This document shows positions 53,764 to 63,068 of a stretch of DNA of 64,000 nucleotides, piece by piece. The stretch is from Deltaproteobacteria bacterium (GTDB lineage: Bacteria; Bdellovibrionota_B; Oligoflexia; Oligoflexales; CAIYRB01). How positions within the stretch are numbered: position 1 is the stretch's first letter; each line of letters starts with the position of its first letter. The notes under the pieces were generated by a model. It did not search any database, was not told the origin of the DNA, and saw only the letters and a program-made list of their open reading frames with translations. Where the stretch lies: NCBI GenBank assembly GCA_016874735.1, contig VGTI01000002.1, forward strand, positions 73,501 through 137,500, in the 5' to 3' direction. A program made the position numbers and the translations under genes.

Positions 53764-55116
53764 CTAGAGAATCGGGACAACATTTGGCTCGACTACAGCA
53801 CCGTCTTGCAAGCTTTGACACGAACTCTTACTGTCCGGCATTACTTCCACATGCAAGACACAGGTCTGAACTGATTCTGCGCTACGGAGAAAGTCATAGC
53901 TTAGTCCACCAAATTCTTGACCAGTAAAATAGCGAAGCGCCCAGTCTAAAGTAGGTACGCCATCTTTTTGCGCTAAAGGTAATGCACGCATTTGCTCCCA
54001 GGACCAATTGCCGCTTCTAGTAGTTACCTGCTCCGTCAGGTCATCGATAAAATCAAGTTCCTCAGCTTTACCGAAAGTCTCCGATACGATAGCACCTTCC
54101 CTAGAACCGTCACTTTGGCGGTCAATGTTTGGCTTCCTCATAGATCGCGTATCGCCCCTCAAACGTCCTGTAAGATTCACGATCTTGGGATACAAATTGA
54201 CCATGGCACGATATTTTTGCTGGTGAATCAGATGCGTGGCCGTAAGGTATACACGGTAATTGCAGCCCGGATTTTGCAACACTGAGGCGCTGCAAGAGAC
54301 GCGTGCCATACGTGGCTTGGCTGCCACCGATGGTCCGAAGTTAAAAGTTGCGCCGCCACCGTCTCCCGGCATTATTTGTAACCCTGGAGCAGCATCCTGC
54401 CACAATTTGGTAAAACTGGGATCCAGGGGAATGGTGCGCTCATAATTAACGCGATGGGTAAAGACATCAGACGTTGCCGACACGCTGGCAAGCACCGTCT
54501 CTCGCGTCAGAAACTTTAGGGCTCCGGAATCATCTAGTGATGCTGTCACCGCACTGGATGTGTTGGCGTTGGAACTAGATGCTGCCCTGGGCCACGCCAT
54601 TGCTTCAGGCACTCCACCCAGCGACACCGGATAGACGGCCTCTGGCTCGAGACTCCAGTGGCTAAAACTGTAACTTACAGGCGCAGCTGAGTCTCGGACC
54701 CGACAAGACGCACCAACACCGCGACTATGTTGGCTAGAGATAACCACCTGATCACCATCCTGACGGAAAATCCACGGTCTTCCGCAGTCATTGAATGGCA
54801 ACTCAAATCCCATCAGTTCGGCTATGTTGATCAGTCCTATGTGATCATGGCGGTCATCTGATTTAGGATCGAGCCCCATGATCGTCTTAGCAATCGCTAG
54901 GCGGATCGTTTGTTCCTCATGAACCTGCTCCCGATCACGAGAATCAACACCCGCGAGACTAATCGCATGATTATCCGGTCCAGATGCAAGGGAGCTTGAT
55001 TCACTCCGAATTCCTAAGCGAGGTTTACACGCAGACATAATGGTCGCAGTAGTCACCAATGCGACTACTAGCGGCGCCCTGCGCAACCTCAGGAGTGTTA
55101 TCTTATGTGCCTGCAT
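53764..55116 (-). CDS. Large lipoprotein of unknown function
   Basis: 450 residues. A signal peptide ends in the lipobox IMSAC (about Cys30). Several cysteines are present (NDCGRPWIF, ASCRVRD, RVSCSASV, NPGCNYRV, SSCQSL), probably in disulfides. ELMGFELPFNDCGRPWIFRQ and FIDDLTEQVTTRSGNWSWEQM are clear but unfamiliar. No known domain is recognised. It lies 45 nt upstream of the PLP enzyme on the same strand. Secreted and lipid-anchored is the only supported inference. Confidence 0.75.
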   Translation of the reverse strand: MQAHKITLLRLRRAPLVVALVTTATIMSACKPRLGIRSESSSLASGPDNHAISLAGVDSRDREQVHEEQTIRLAIAKTIMGLDPKSDDRHDHIGLINIAELMGFELPFNDCGRPWIFRQDGDQVVISSQHSRGVGASCRVRDSAAPVSYSFSHWSLEPEAVYPVSLGGVPEAMAWPRAASSSNANTSSAVTASLDDSGALKFLTRETVLASVSATSDVFTHRVNYERTIPLDPSFTKLWQDAAPGLQIMPGDGGGATFNFGPSVAAKPRMARVSCSASVLQNPGCNYRVYLTATHLIHQQKYRAMVNLYPKIVNLTGRLRGDTRSMRKPNIDRQSDGSREGAIVSETFGKAEELDFIDDLTEQVTTRSGNWSWEQMRALPLAQKDGVPTLDWALRYFTGQEFGGLSYDFLRSAESVQTCVLHVEVMPDSKSSCQSLQDGAVVEPNVVPIL

Positions 55117-55186
55117 CTCTCTATCATACCGCAGTATTCAAGCGATAGCATAGCCACAGGCAAATCTTAATTGGATCAAAAGGAGG

Positions 55187-55624
55187 TCAAATCCAACCGC
55201 GCTCGACGGCATATTTCTCGCCGACGACGTAAAAGGACTCACCGGAAGAGATAATCCTGCCCGTGAATGCCTGCTCATTAGGACATGCTGTAATCTGAGC
55301 ATCGAAAGACATGTCACGATCCTCGTCCGAGATCTTGACGAGAATCCGTAGATTGCTCTCGTTAGCGAATTCCGCCCGCAGAGCGGCAATCTCACTTTCA
55401 GGCGCAACCATGACAAACTTACCTTTACCGCACTCGCCATCACATGATCGGTAAATGGTGTGGAGAATGATCACTCCACCATTTTCAATCCCAATCTCGG
55501 TCAAGCCTGCAGCACTGAACTCACGAGGCGACAGGTCGTCAGCTAAAGCGACGCGGGGGCTAGCCAAAATCATGAAAAATATCGAGGTTGCGATGCCAGC
55601 AACCAAGTGAAAATTCCGAATCAT
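55187..55624 (-). CDS. Small secreted protein coupled to an HTH regulator
   Basis: 145 residues with a signal peptide to about LADDLS (residue 28). The mature part is a single beta-rich domain with cysteines (YRSCDGECGKG, ITACPNEQ). I do not recognise the family. Its ATG overlaps the stop of the upstream HTH gene (ATGA), so it is translationally coupled; this pairing suggests an operon in which the regulator controls its own secreted partner. Confidence 0.75.
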   Translation of the reverse strand: MIRNFHLVAGIATSIFFMILASPRVALADDLSPREFSAAGLTEIGIENGGVIILHTIYRSCDGECGKGKFVMVAPESEIAALRAEFANESNLRILVKISDEDRDMSFDAQITACPNEQAFTGRIISSGESFYVVGEKYAVERGWI

Positions 55625-56400
55625 GCATCGCTCCTATCGCGTCTCAATGGCGATCTATCGTAGATGTTCATCATCATGTCTACAAATAGCGGAATGTCAC
55701 CGCTATTTCGGGGGTCGTCTTTAAGCTCAATAATTTCTTTGATGGCGCCAGAGAGAACGTCGTGAATCCGTTCCAATGTCCGCTGATCGATCGAGGCAGT
55801 GGCGTGGAATAGCCTGGCTGCTTTCGTTCCAATGAGGCTGCGGTCGAAGTGGTCGGCTGACAGCTTCATTTGCGCTAAAGCCATATCGCAGTCACTCGAA
55901 AGCATCGCCGGCAAGCGATAGACGGTGTCCCCGCCGACTCGCTCGACCTCCAGAATCCCGTGCTCCACCAACTCGTCAAGGGCCTCAAGACCGCGCTCAC
56001 CAGTGATCCGCTGCACGGTCTCGCGCGTTGTGCCCTTGTCGTTCTGGGCCAAGTTGAGAATATAGTTGTGAGGGTCCCGTACATAAAATGCCTTAAGTAT
56101 CTCCTGTCGAGGCGCCGCGCTCAGATAGGCATCAGCCTGAATCCCACTGAGGTTAACTGCGATCTCTGGGTAATACCTCTTAATGAAATCGAGTTTTTCC
56201 TCAGTCGACAGGGCCACGTCAATAATCTTTAACACAGGCTCTGCCGTGGGGTTACCTTCCCGCTGGTATAATCGACGCAACGTGGTATAGCTGACACCCG
56301 AGGCTCTTGACAAGGTCGCTAACGAGCGGCTCCGATGACCGTTCAGGTAGCGGTCAATAACATTCCGTAAATTTTCTGAAAGCTCTCCCGTGGTCGTCAC
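55621..56400 (-). CDS. HTH transcriptional regulator (Bdellovibrio-type, TIGR02147-like)
   Basis: 259 residues from GTG 56400 with GAGGGG upstream; the GTG at 56412 is less likely. An N-terminal helix-turn-helix, SRSLATLSRASGVSYTTLRRLYQREG, is followed by a long helical C-terminal domain (about 60-255) of the type in TIGR02147-like regulators, often abundant in Bdellovibrionota. No ligand is known. An 11-bp inverted repeat sits 36 nt upstream and could be its operator. Confidence 0.78.
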   Translation of the reverse strand: MTTTGELSENLRNVIDRYLNGHRSRSLATLSRASGVSYTTLRRLYQREGNPTAEPVLKIIDVALSTEEKLDFIKRYYPEIAVNLSGIQADAYLSAAPRQEILKAFYVRDPHNYILNLAQNDKGTTRETVQRITGERGLEALDELVEHGILEVERVGGDTVYRLPAMLSSDCDMALAQMKLSADHFDRSLIGTKAARLFHATASIDQRTLERIHDVLSGAIKEIIELKDDPRNSGDIPLFVDMMMNIYDRSPLRRDRSDA

Positions 56401-56412
56401 GGTGCCCCTCAC

Positions 56413-56820
56413 TTTTGAATTGGAATGTCCTCTGTTAGTCTGACTACCATAAATCCAAATCTTTGCTCAAGTCATCACAATACTTTGCAGATTTTTAAAA
56501 AAAATACCAAGCACGAATTAACCACGGTGGCGACAATTTGACGCCATGGCGGCTAATCTTCTGGTGATCGCACCACCATCCTTGACGTTAACGAGCCCCC
56601 CGTGGCAACACAAGAAGAGCAGATATTATTCGATAGTTAGTCGTCAAAATGTACGTGAACACCTTGGTTAGACACCCCTCAATGCATGTGCCATCACCCG
56701 CGTTTCCATGCTCGAAACGCTGACCCTGGGCCAAACCCCCACGGTTCTCGTCCCAAAGACCTCCTTAGCTCCGCGATTACAGATAGTTAGCTGCATAAGC
56801 CAGGGTGTTCACGGCAAACT
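56413..56820. other. Intergenic region without a recognised gene
   Basis: About 400 nt between the HTH gene and the FHA gene. I see no coding frame, tRNA or clear terminator. The odd-symmetry repeat TAGTCtGACTA (56436-56446) is the only notable element. Confidence 0.6.
56436..56446. promoter_or_regulatory. Possible operator of the HTH regulator
   Basis: TAGTC and GACTA flank a single T; this 11-bp inverted repeat lies 36 nt before the regulator start. Too short to be certain. Confidence 0.25.
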
Positions 56821-57798
56821 TTAGTCGTCCCCCGACTCCAGTCTTTCCAGCTGCCTGATCCGCTCCTGATCTGTCGCGGCAATCGTCAGTCCGATTGCAA
56901 ACATAAGGTCATCACTACTTTGCGCGGGAGCCAGGGCAGATGACGGCATGCCTAGGTCAGCCATGCGTGATCTTTCACCCAGTTGCCTTTCGATAACAAG
57001 CTCAATGATCGTGATGCTGATCAAACTGACACCTATCGCCACCCAACGACGGTATCGCAATTGCCATTTCGGAAAGGCGTACCGCTGCAGTCGCAATAGC
57101 AGGATGTAAATGATGGCACCGTAGCCAAGATGTTTTAGAAATTTAGCCCCAGCGAGATTGTGTAGGTTGTAAACCACAGACGGCATGAAGTGACTCACCA
57201 ACCTCTCAGCAACTAGACTAAGACTAATCAGCAATAGCACCTTATGGAAATTAAATCTTTTGACGTTTACTTTGCAGAAAACAGAAATCACCAGGGCAAC
57301 GGCAGATATTTGTAGCCACAGCAAGATCGCTCTCCCTGCTAGCTCACTTAGCTTCTCCGGTGGCCAGTACCACAGGTACTGTTCCATCGTTGGAACAAAA
57401 ACACCCACTAAGAGTGCGATTAAAAGCGAGGCAGCTATTTTGAGAGCTAGCCAATGAGCTGGTTCGCTGTGTTCATGTGGCAGGAGTTTACTGTCATGCG
57501 TTCTTTCTAGAATATCCGCGGTTATAAACTCGATCTGCACATCGCCAAACACTATCGATTCACGCGCTCCGATTTTAACTTCTTTTACTTTACCGCCCGC
57601 CTGCCAGATGCCATTAGTACTGAAAAGATCTTTGAGTATGTAGCCGTCGCTGGTTTGGTGCACCTCGGCATGACGGGCAGACACACTAGGATCGTCAACC
57701 CTAATACCACAATGCATCGATCTGCCAATAACACAGGGAAACACCTCGACTTTGTGTGTCTCCACATGATCAGACCCATGCACTTTAACGAGTATCAT
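56821..57798 (-). CDS. FHA-domain membrane protein
   Basis: 325 residues. The N-terminal FHA domain (about 10-90) has VIGRSMHCGIRVDDPSVSARHAEVHQ and DLFSTNGIW, the phosphothreonine-binding GR/S-x-x-H/ NG motifs. Five to six membrane helices follow (about 118-290) and a soluble tail. It starts inside the stop of the S1C protease gene (ATGA), so translation is coupled. FHA domains read phosphothreonine signals, which suggests a link between a periplasmic protease and cytoplasmic kinase signalling. Confidence 0.85.
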   Translation of the reverse strand: MILVKVHGSDHVETHKVEVFPCVIGRSMHCGIRVDDPSVSARHAEVHQTSDGYILKDLFSTNGIWQAGGKVKEVKIGARESIVFGDVQIEFITADILERTHDSKLLPHEHSEPAHWLALKIAASLLIALLVGVFVPTMEQYLWYWPPEKLSELAGRAILLWLQISAVALVISVFCKVNVKRFNFHKVLLLISLSLVAERLVSHFMPSVVYNLHNLAGAKFLKHLGYGAIIYILLLRLQRYAFPKWQLRYRRWVAIGVSLISITIIELVIERQLGERSRMADLGMPSSALAPAQSSDDLMFAIGLTIAATDQERIRQLERLESGDD

Positions 57799-59114
57799 TT
57801 GTGATCCCAGGCAATGCTATTGATGATCGTTCGCAGTATAGCGAGAGCGTTATGAGCCGAAAATCCGAGGAAGCTCCCGGATACCAGTAGGGCAGTGCGC
57901 TGAGCAGAGGACGCGACAAGCTCGAACTCAAGGTTATAGGCCTCAGCATAAGGCACAAAACCATTGACACAGTAATGAACTCTCAGACCAACATTTTTTG
58001 GATTGACGAGATCTAACTGGCGGCAGCGTAAACTTGTAGTAAATCTTTCGACCTTATCGGCGATGGCAAAAGGCTGGTCCTCAAGTTCGTCGTTCAATTG
58101 GTGTAGAAATTGCCATGCATTCAGATTTCTATTCTCTATAGCCTGATATCTCAGTCTAAAAGTTCCCGCATCGAGATCTCGTTTTATAGGCATCGAGCCA
58201 GATAAATAACATTGCTCCGTGATGACCTGCGTCTGATCGCGAGGACCACTCTCTTGCGAATGCCAGCACTTGACAATTTTAGTTGGTTTGAAGATGTTCC
58301 AGCTACCAATTTTCAGCGTCGCATCACTCTCCCGCAAAACATTCGTCGCGATCTCTTCTTGTACTCGTTCTAGTTGTGCTCGCATGGTCTCATCGAAATC
58401 GTCATGATCTTCAGGCCTACTTAGTGAAGCTTTTTTCTCGCGCATGAGAGTCCGTAGTGATTCGTAAGGTATAGCGAACGCTAAGCTTTGAGAGTCCGCT
58501 CGGAGGGACACGTTAACACCAATCACCTCGCCTGCGTCGTTGATGGTCGGACCACCACTCATCCCCGGATTAAGGGGAATCGACATCTGAATTTTGCGAT
58601 ACGGACCAGCCTGCATCAGTCCATTGAAATTGCCTTCGCTAACGGCTTTGTTTAGATCTTCTGGCCAGCCAATGGAGTAAATCTTGTCACCACTTTCAGG
58701 TAGTCCATGCGCAAACTTAACCGCCCTGTTGAATGTACGGTCAACTTGTACCAGAGCCAGGTCATTAACGGCGTCAATAGCCACAACTTCCGCTGGAATC
58801 GATCTATCTCCATCGATTAGATATAAGTGATATTTTTTTGGGTCGTGCAACGCATAGGCAACAACATGGAAATTAGTTGCCAAAATCCCGGCTGCATCAA
58901 CAACAAAGCAAGATCCGTAAGCAGCTTTTGGCGAGTTAGCATCGGTAGCGATCTTGATTTGGAAAACGTCGGCCAGGACACCTGCCACAGACTTAGTATT
59001 GGTTGGCATCGACTCAGACGCAAATGCATGCGCCGCATCCATCGCTATCACAAAAAAACATGCTAAGGCTAAAGATCTCGGCGATCTAAGATAGTCATTG
59101 ATCAGTGCTCTCAA
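57795..59114 (-). CDS. Exported S1C-type serine protease (DegP/HtrA-like core)
   Basis: 439 residues with a signal peptide (to about HAFASES). The trypsin-like core has the triad His in TNFHVV, Asp in DLALVQ and Ser in NPGMSGGP, as in HtrA/DegP, but no PDZ domain is visible. The C-terminal half (about 245-435) is a beta-rich domain with cysteines (VKCWHSQ, QCYLSGS, RCRQLD, VHYCVNGF) that I do not recognise. The TTG start has GAGGA upstream. Coupled to the FHA gene. Confidence 0.88.
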   Translation of the reverse strand: MRALINDYLRSPRSLALACFFVIAMDAAHAFASESMPTNTKSVAGVLADVFQIKIATDANSPKAAYGSCFVVDAAGILATNFHVVAYALHDPKKYHLYLIDGDRSIPAEVVAIDAVNDLALVQVDRTFNRAVKFAHGLPESGDKIYSIGWPEDLNKAVSEGNFNGLMQAGPYRKIQMSIPLNPGMSGGPTINDAGEVIGVNVSLRADSQSLAFAIPYESLRTLMREKKASLSRPEDHDDFDETMRAQLERVQEEIATNVLRESDATLKIGSWNIFKPTKIVKCWHSQESGPRDQTQVITEQCYLSGSMPIKRDLDAGTFRLRYQAIENRNLNAWQFLHQLNDELEDQPFAIADKVERFTTSLRCRQLDLVNPKNVGLRVHYCVNGFVPYAEAYNLEFELVASSAQRTALLVSGSFLGFSAHNALAILRTIINSIAWDHK

Positions 59115-59274
59115 CGAGTCCTCTTCAAATTATTTACAATTGCTTGGATACTTCCGAGTATACCAGAACTTGGTCGACCAATTAGCCTCTGCGTTTGCTT
59201 GTGCCAACCAAAGGATTTTGTTTACAATAGAGACTGTGCCAAGATGCTGGTGAAAGCTGTAAAGGAGTTCCACC

Positions 59275-60084
59275 ATGAGGTTGACCAAAGCTTTGCTGTT
59301 CGTCGCAGCATTTGCTCTTATCCCCGGTTGCGCCACCAAAAAAGGCGACGAGGACGGTGAGGAAGAGGAAGAGGGCAAAGAAGGTGAAGAGGCTGGCGGC
59401 GAAGATAAAAGCTCTGAGTCAGGCGGCGATGGGTCATCGGACCAAGCCGCTGCTGCGGCGCCAGCTCCAGCTCCAGTACCGCCACCCGCTGCCGTCGCAG
59501 TACCGCCACCGGCTGCACCCAAAGCACCATCACCTGTGACATTTCCAGCTGCTGCACCTAAACCTGCAGCACCCGTTGCAGTTGCACCGCCAAAACCGGT
59601 AACCGCACCCGTTGCAGCGGCTGCCCCAGCTGTGGCGGCAGCTCCAGTCGCTAAACCAGTCGCAGCGCCTGCAGCAGTTGCACCCGTGCCAGTTGCAGCA
59701 GCGGCAGCTGCTCCAGTGGCTAAACCAATCGCGGCGGCACCTGTTGCGGTGCAACCTGCTGCTGCAAAACCTCTAGCCACTGCTCCCGTAGCGGCAGTAG
59801 CACCCGCGGCCGCAGTTGCGGCCCCAGCTCCAGCACCGCTGCCGGCTCCCGCACCGCCGCCCGCACCGAAGGTGTACCCTGGATTTGATGGACCAACTGT
59901 CACACGTTATGTCCGCGTCGTCGCCATCAAAGTCCGAGCGGCCCCATCCAAGGATGCTCCCGTCGTGGGATGGGTCGCCCAAGGTGACAAGGTTGAGGTC
60001 GTACTCAATGGCGAATGGGCTAAACTTACGGACTCCGGGCATTATCTGACCACGAAATACCTCGTCAACAAGCCGCCCAAATGA
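59275..60084 (+). CDS. SH3-domain lipoprotein with acidic and Ala/Pro-rich stalk
   Basis: 269 residues. Signal peptide with lipobox IPGC (Cys19). Then an acidic tract rich in Glu/Asp (about 23-55), a long Ala/Pro/Val low-complexity stalk (about 57-200; repeated VAAAPVAKP units), and a C-terminal bacterial SH3 domain (about 207-265; VTRYVRVVAIKVRAAPSKDAPVVGWVAQGDKVEV). SH3b domains often bind peptidoglycan. The DNA repeats make a long but non-coding antisense ORF. AAAGGAG precedes the ATG. Confidence 0.88.
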   Translation: MRLTKALLFVAAFALIPGCATKKGDEDGEEEEEGKEGEEAGGEDKSSESGGDGSSDQAAAAAPAPAPVPPPAAVAVPPPAAPKAPSPVTFPAAAPKPAAPVAVAPPKPVTAPVAAAAPAVAAAPVAKPVAAPAAVAPVPVAAAAAAPVAKPIAAAPVAVQPAAAKPLATAPVAAVAPAAAVAAPAPAPLPAPAPPPAPKVYPGFDGPTVTRYVRVVAIKVRAAPSKDAPVVGWVAQGDKVEVVLNGEWAKLTDSGHYLTTKYLVNKPPK

Positions 60085-60106
60085 ACTACTGGGTCTGGCC
60101 AGCGCC

Positions 60107-61372
60107 CTAGCCGCGCGCTGTGCCAATCATGTGTTCGAGACGATTAATCGCTAGGGTCAGCGTCTCGAGCTGCGGACCAAAAGAAAACCGCACATAATTC
60201 TTAAACCTGGAAGCGCCTCCCTTGCGGCGCTTGCCAGGGTTTACGTCAAAAAACTCACCGGGAACTGTAATCACTTGTTGGTCTAGTGCCGCACGAAAAA
60301 AGCTCATGCCTTCGCTGATCGAGGTGGGCAATGTGGCTACGGATCCCCAAGCGTAGAAGGTGGCCTCGGGCTGGTGATCAAACTGCACACCAAGACGGCT
60401 CAGCTCTTTCAGTAGATAATCTCGCTTGGCTCTAAATACGGTCTGGATCGCCGAGGTCTCGGCGTAGACCACAGTCGGATCGAGTAAGGGTAACGCTGCA
60501 CGCTGCAGTGGCTTCGATCCGCCACCATCCAAAAACGAACCGGCGCTTGCTAAGGCCTCAATAACTGTACGAGGACCCACAGCCCAAGACACACGCCACC
60601 CTGGGTAGCGCCAATTCTTGGTGAACCCATCAAATAGCAACACGGGATCGCGTTCAACGTCTTCGACGTAGCGCGCGGCACTCGCTATGTAGGCCTCTTG
60701 AGCTGGGCGCGAGTAAACATAGTGCGAATAGAATTCATCGATGAGTAACGTACAGTCTAGTTCTCGAGATAACCGCACCCAATCAGCCATGACCTCACCA
60801 TCGACAAGCTTACCGGTGGGATTACATGGGTTAGAAAAGAGTAAACCGGATAAGCCACGACCAACGATTTCGCGGCGGAGATCCGCCAAGGAAAACTCGT
60901 ATTTGTTGGCACCTTCAAGCAATATCGGAATTGCGGTAAAAGCCTTGAAGATGTCTAGGAGCTCCTCGTAGGCCGTGTAGTCGGGTAGAAAGTGCCCCAA
61001 GTTTACCTGCCCAAGACTGGCGGCGGCTCGCGTCAAAAGCGTACGCCCACCTCCAGCTATACATACATTTTCAGCGCTGTATTGGGACCTCATACCGCGA
61101 CGAAAAAGTTGATTGTATAGGGACGCAACGGCATCGCGAAGCTCCCAAAGACCGACCGTTGGAGCATATTCCTGATCGTCGGGGCGCACCGTAAGCTCTT
61201 CGACTCTCTTGGCAGCGCCTGCAAGGGCACCTGTTTCAGGCTGACCCTGCCCGAGATTGCACCAGAGCGGGTCATGCGGCCGAAATCCCCTCTCCTGTGC
61301 TTCGGTAGTCACATAGATGACCCCAGTTCTTGGTACGGGACGAAATGCAGTCGGCGGCTTAATCGCGTGCAT
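60107..61372 (-). CDS. PLP-dependent aminotransferase (class I/II)
   Basis: 421 residues of the aspartate/alanine aminotransferase fold. NPCNPTGKLVD (about residue 187) and LLIDEFYSHYVYSR contain the pyridoxal-ring Asn/Asp, the Schiff-base lysine is in FDGFTKNWRYPGWRVSW (about 254), and a C-terminal Arg in YVRFSFG binds the substrate carboxylate. Full length for the family. The specific amino acid is unknown. The ATG at 61372 has no clear ribosome-binding site. Confidence 0.88.
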   Translation of the reverse strand: MHAIKPPTAFRPVPRTGVIYVTTEAQERGFRPHDPLWCNLGQGQPETGALAGAAKRVEELTVRPDDQEYAPTVGLWELRDAVASLYNQLFRRGMRSQYSAENVCIAGGGRTLLTRAAASLGQVNLGHFLPDYTAYEELLDIFKAFTAIPILLEGANKYEFSLADLRREIVGRGLSGLLFSNPCNPTGKLVDGEVMADWVRLSRELDCTLLIDEFYSHYVYSRPAQEAYIASAARYVEDVERDPVLLFDGFTKNWRYPGWRVSWAVGPRTVIEALASAGSFLDGGGSKPLQRAALPLLDPTVVYAETSAIQTVFRAKRDYLLKELSRLGVQFDHQPEATFYAWGSVATLPTSISEGMSFFRAALDQQVITVPGEFFDVNPGKRRKGGASRFKNYVRFSFGPQLETLTLAINRLEHMIGTARG

Positions 61373-61522
61373 GTGACTATAATCCCTGCCTTTTAGTTCG
61401 ATCGGCCAGTAAAACTACCATTTAATTCTACCATCAAATCAAGCGCGACAGATCTAATCCGATAAAAAGAAGGGGAGTAGGGCCACTAACGAGCTGCGCG
61501 CGTTTCACCAAGAGGGCCGCAA

Positions 61523-62317
61523 CTGATTTATATACGCCTCATCACAAGTATGTTTTTGAGCTGCCTGCTGCTAGCTTGCGTCACCACGACTGTGGCCAAA
61601 CAGGATCCAACTCCGTTCGTAACCGACAACGAATTTCGCTCCTGGTTCGCCTACTATTATAAAGACCCACACCCGGAGCGGATCACCGCGGCTCTGTCTT
61701 TCATGAAAAGGCACGGTTACCTCAACGAGAACTCAAAACGCTACGGTGATATACCAGTGATTGCTAGCATCTTTCTGGGACAGATATTTGCGGCAAACGA
61801 TCAATCGCTAAGCAGATGGTCGGAAAGCTGGCAAAACTTGGGTCCAAACGAATGGTACGTCATACTGGTCAGCCTGCGCATGGCCGACAGGCCACAGGCA
61901 ATGCGCCTATTGAATGACAATCTCAATAAAGTCGATCGTGACCATCAACAAAGACTCATAAGTCTACGCAAGACCGACATCCATACGTTAGACCCGTTGA
62001 CGGCCGAAGTCGTCACAAGCCGCCAAATCAGTCTACTTTGGTCGGGTTTTAATGCTACAGGCGATCTTCGCTACGCGCAGCGCGTCGTTGATACGATTCA
62101 TCTATTTGGTGCTGACGACCCGAGCGCTCAAGAAATTGGTGAAACAGCTCTGATGAGCCTAGCAACCCATGTCATCCAACACGAGGCAGTCAGTCGCCTG
62201 TGCCTCGAGCAAAGGCAAAAACACGAAGATCCCCGCACCAGGCTTCTCTTGGAAGCTATGTTGGCAGCCATCGTGAATGCAGCTGAAAAACGGGGACGCG
62301 ATTCAATCAGTCACTAA
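61523..62317 (+). CDS. Probable lipoprotein, unknown function, possible CTG start
   Basis: 264 residues from CTG 61523, or 255 from ATG 61550. The CTG has AGAGGG at 61511-61516, 6 nt upstream, and adds an Arg that completes a normal signal peptide; the ATG has no ribosome-binding site. Cys in LLLAC fits a lipobox. The mature protein is helical with repeats of short Leu/Ala helices and no cysteine-rich motif. It is not recognised. It is 11 nt upstream of the next secreted orphan, so they form one unit. Confidence 0.72.
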   Translation: MIYIRLITSMFLSCLLLACVTTTVAKQDPTPFVTDNEFRSWFAYYYKDPHPERITAALSFMKRHGYLNENSKRYGDIPVIASIFLGQIFAANDQSLSRWSESWQNLGPNEWYVILVSLRMADRPQAMRLLNDNLNKVDRDHQQRLISLRKTDIHTLDPLTAEVVTSRQISLLWSGFNATGDLRYAQRVVDTIHLFGADDPSAQEIGETALMSLATHVIQHEAVSRLCLEQRQKHEDPRTRLLLEAMLAAIVNAAEKRGRDSISH

Positions 62318-62328
62318 GGATGAGCCTT

Positions 62329-63006
62329 ATGAGATTTCTGGCTAGTTCTAAGTACAAAGTTTTCGTACTAACCCTGTGCTGGATATTGATTGGCCTCCTA
62401 CCAGACTCCGAGGCGTCTGCAGGTACAGCGGGAACAACGTCACCGTCTGAACCAACCGACTACACACTCCTTAGTCACGATCTCGACGTAACAGTCATAC
62501 GTGCGGGTGCCCATAATGGAGAAAAGCCGAATAACTACGTGTTCAAGGTTACGGCTTATGGTCTGAGCAATGTGCCAGAGGAAAAAGCCAAAGACCTAAA
62601 AGAAAGGAAAAAGGTCACTGCGGAACTAGGGACATTCGGTGAAACTAAATTAGACCCTCTGGCCTACTGGCGCCAAGACAGCAAGGTCAAGGACCTTAAA
62701 CAGCTACGCGTCGACGGTAAAGCCGTGCGCGATCTAGTAGCAAAAACTATGTCTGAGCTGCAAATTTCAGAAAATCAAGTTGCCATACAGACAGACATCA
62801 GTTTGATCGCAAAGCGCAAAAAATACTACGTACTGAATGATGATCAAGTCATCGCCACCGTCTCTTTTACACCTTTGGTCAAAACGGGGGCGGGAGTCAC
62901 ATCATCCGATCAATCTTTTACCATGACAGACGACAAAGGAGCTGTGGCAAAGTTAAATGTCCACTTTAGCTCTACCGCGGGTACCGCAGAAAAAGCCGCC
63001 AAATAA
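62329..63006 (+). CDS. Secreted protein of unknown function
   Basis: About 225 residues from ATG 62329, 11 nt after the preceding stop; AAGGATGAG upstream makes this ATG more likely than 62320. A signal peptide reaches about residue 31 (EASA). The mature domain is beta-rich with Lys-rich patches (KKVTAELGTFGETKLD; RKKYYVLNDD) and no cysteines. No family recognised. It is followed by a hairpin that terminates the unit or the convergent glnN gene. Confidence 0.72.
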   Translation: MRFLASSKYKVFVLTLCWILIGLLPDSEASAGTAGTTSPSEPTDYTLLSHDLDVTVIRAGAHNGEKPNNYVFKVTAYGLSNVPEEKAKDLKERKKVTAELGTFGETKLDPLAYWRQDSKVKDLKQLRVDGKAVRDLVAKTMSELQISENQVAIQTDISLIAKRKKYYVLNDDQVIATVSFTPLVKTGAGVTSSDQSFTMTDDKGAVAKLNVHFSSTAGTAEKAAK

Positions 63007-63044
63007 AAACCTCCCGCAGAGAGCTTTGCAACCATCCGCGGGAG
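63003..63044 (-). terminator. Terminator after glnN
   Basis: CTCCCGC (63011-63017) and GCGGGAG (63038-63044) form a 7-bp stem with a 20-nt loop. On the minus strand TTTTTATTT follows it, giving a good intrinsic terminator for glnN. Confidence 0.7.
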
Positions 63045-63068
63045 ATTCCTCTAGTTAGTGAGTTCTGC

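Noticed and set aside
56413-56820. Search for a small gene or RNA in the 400-nt gap
   Set aside because: All frames are short and lack start signals; no convincing structure was found.
59130-59903. 257-codon antisense frame rich in Gly, Ala and Thr
   Set aside because: It is the complement of the Ala/Pro codon repeats of the SH3 lipoprotein gene. It has no recognisable domain.
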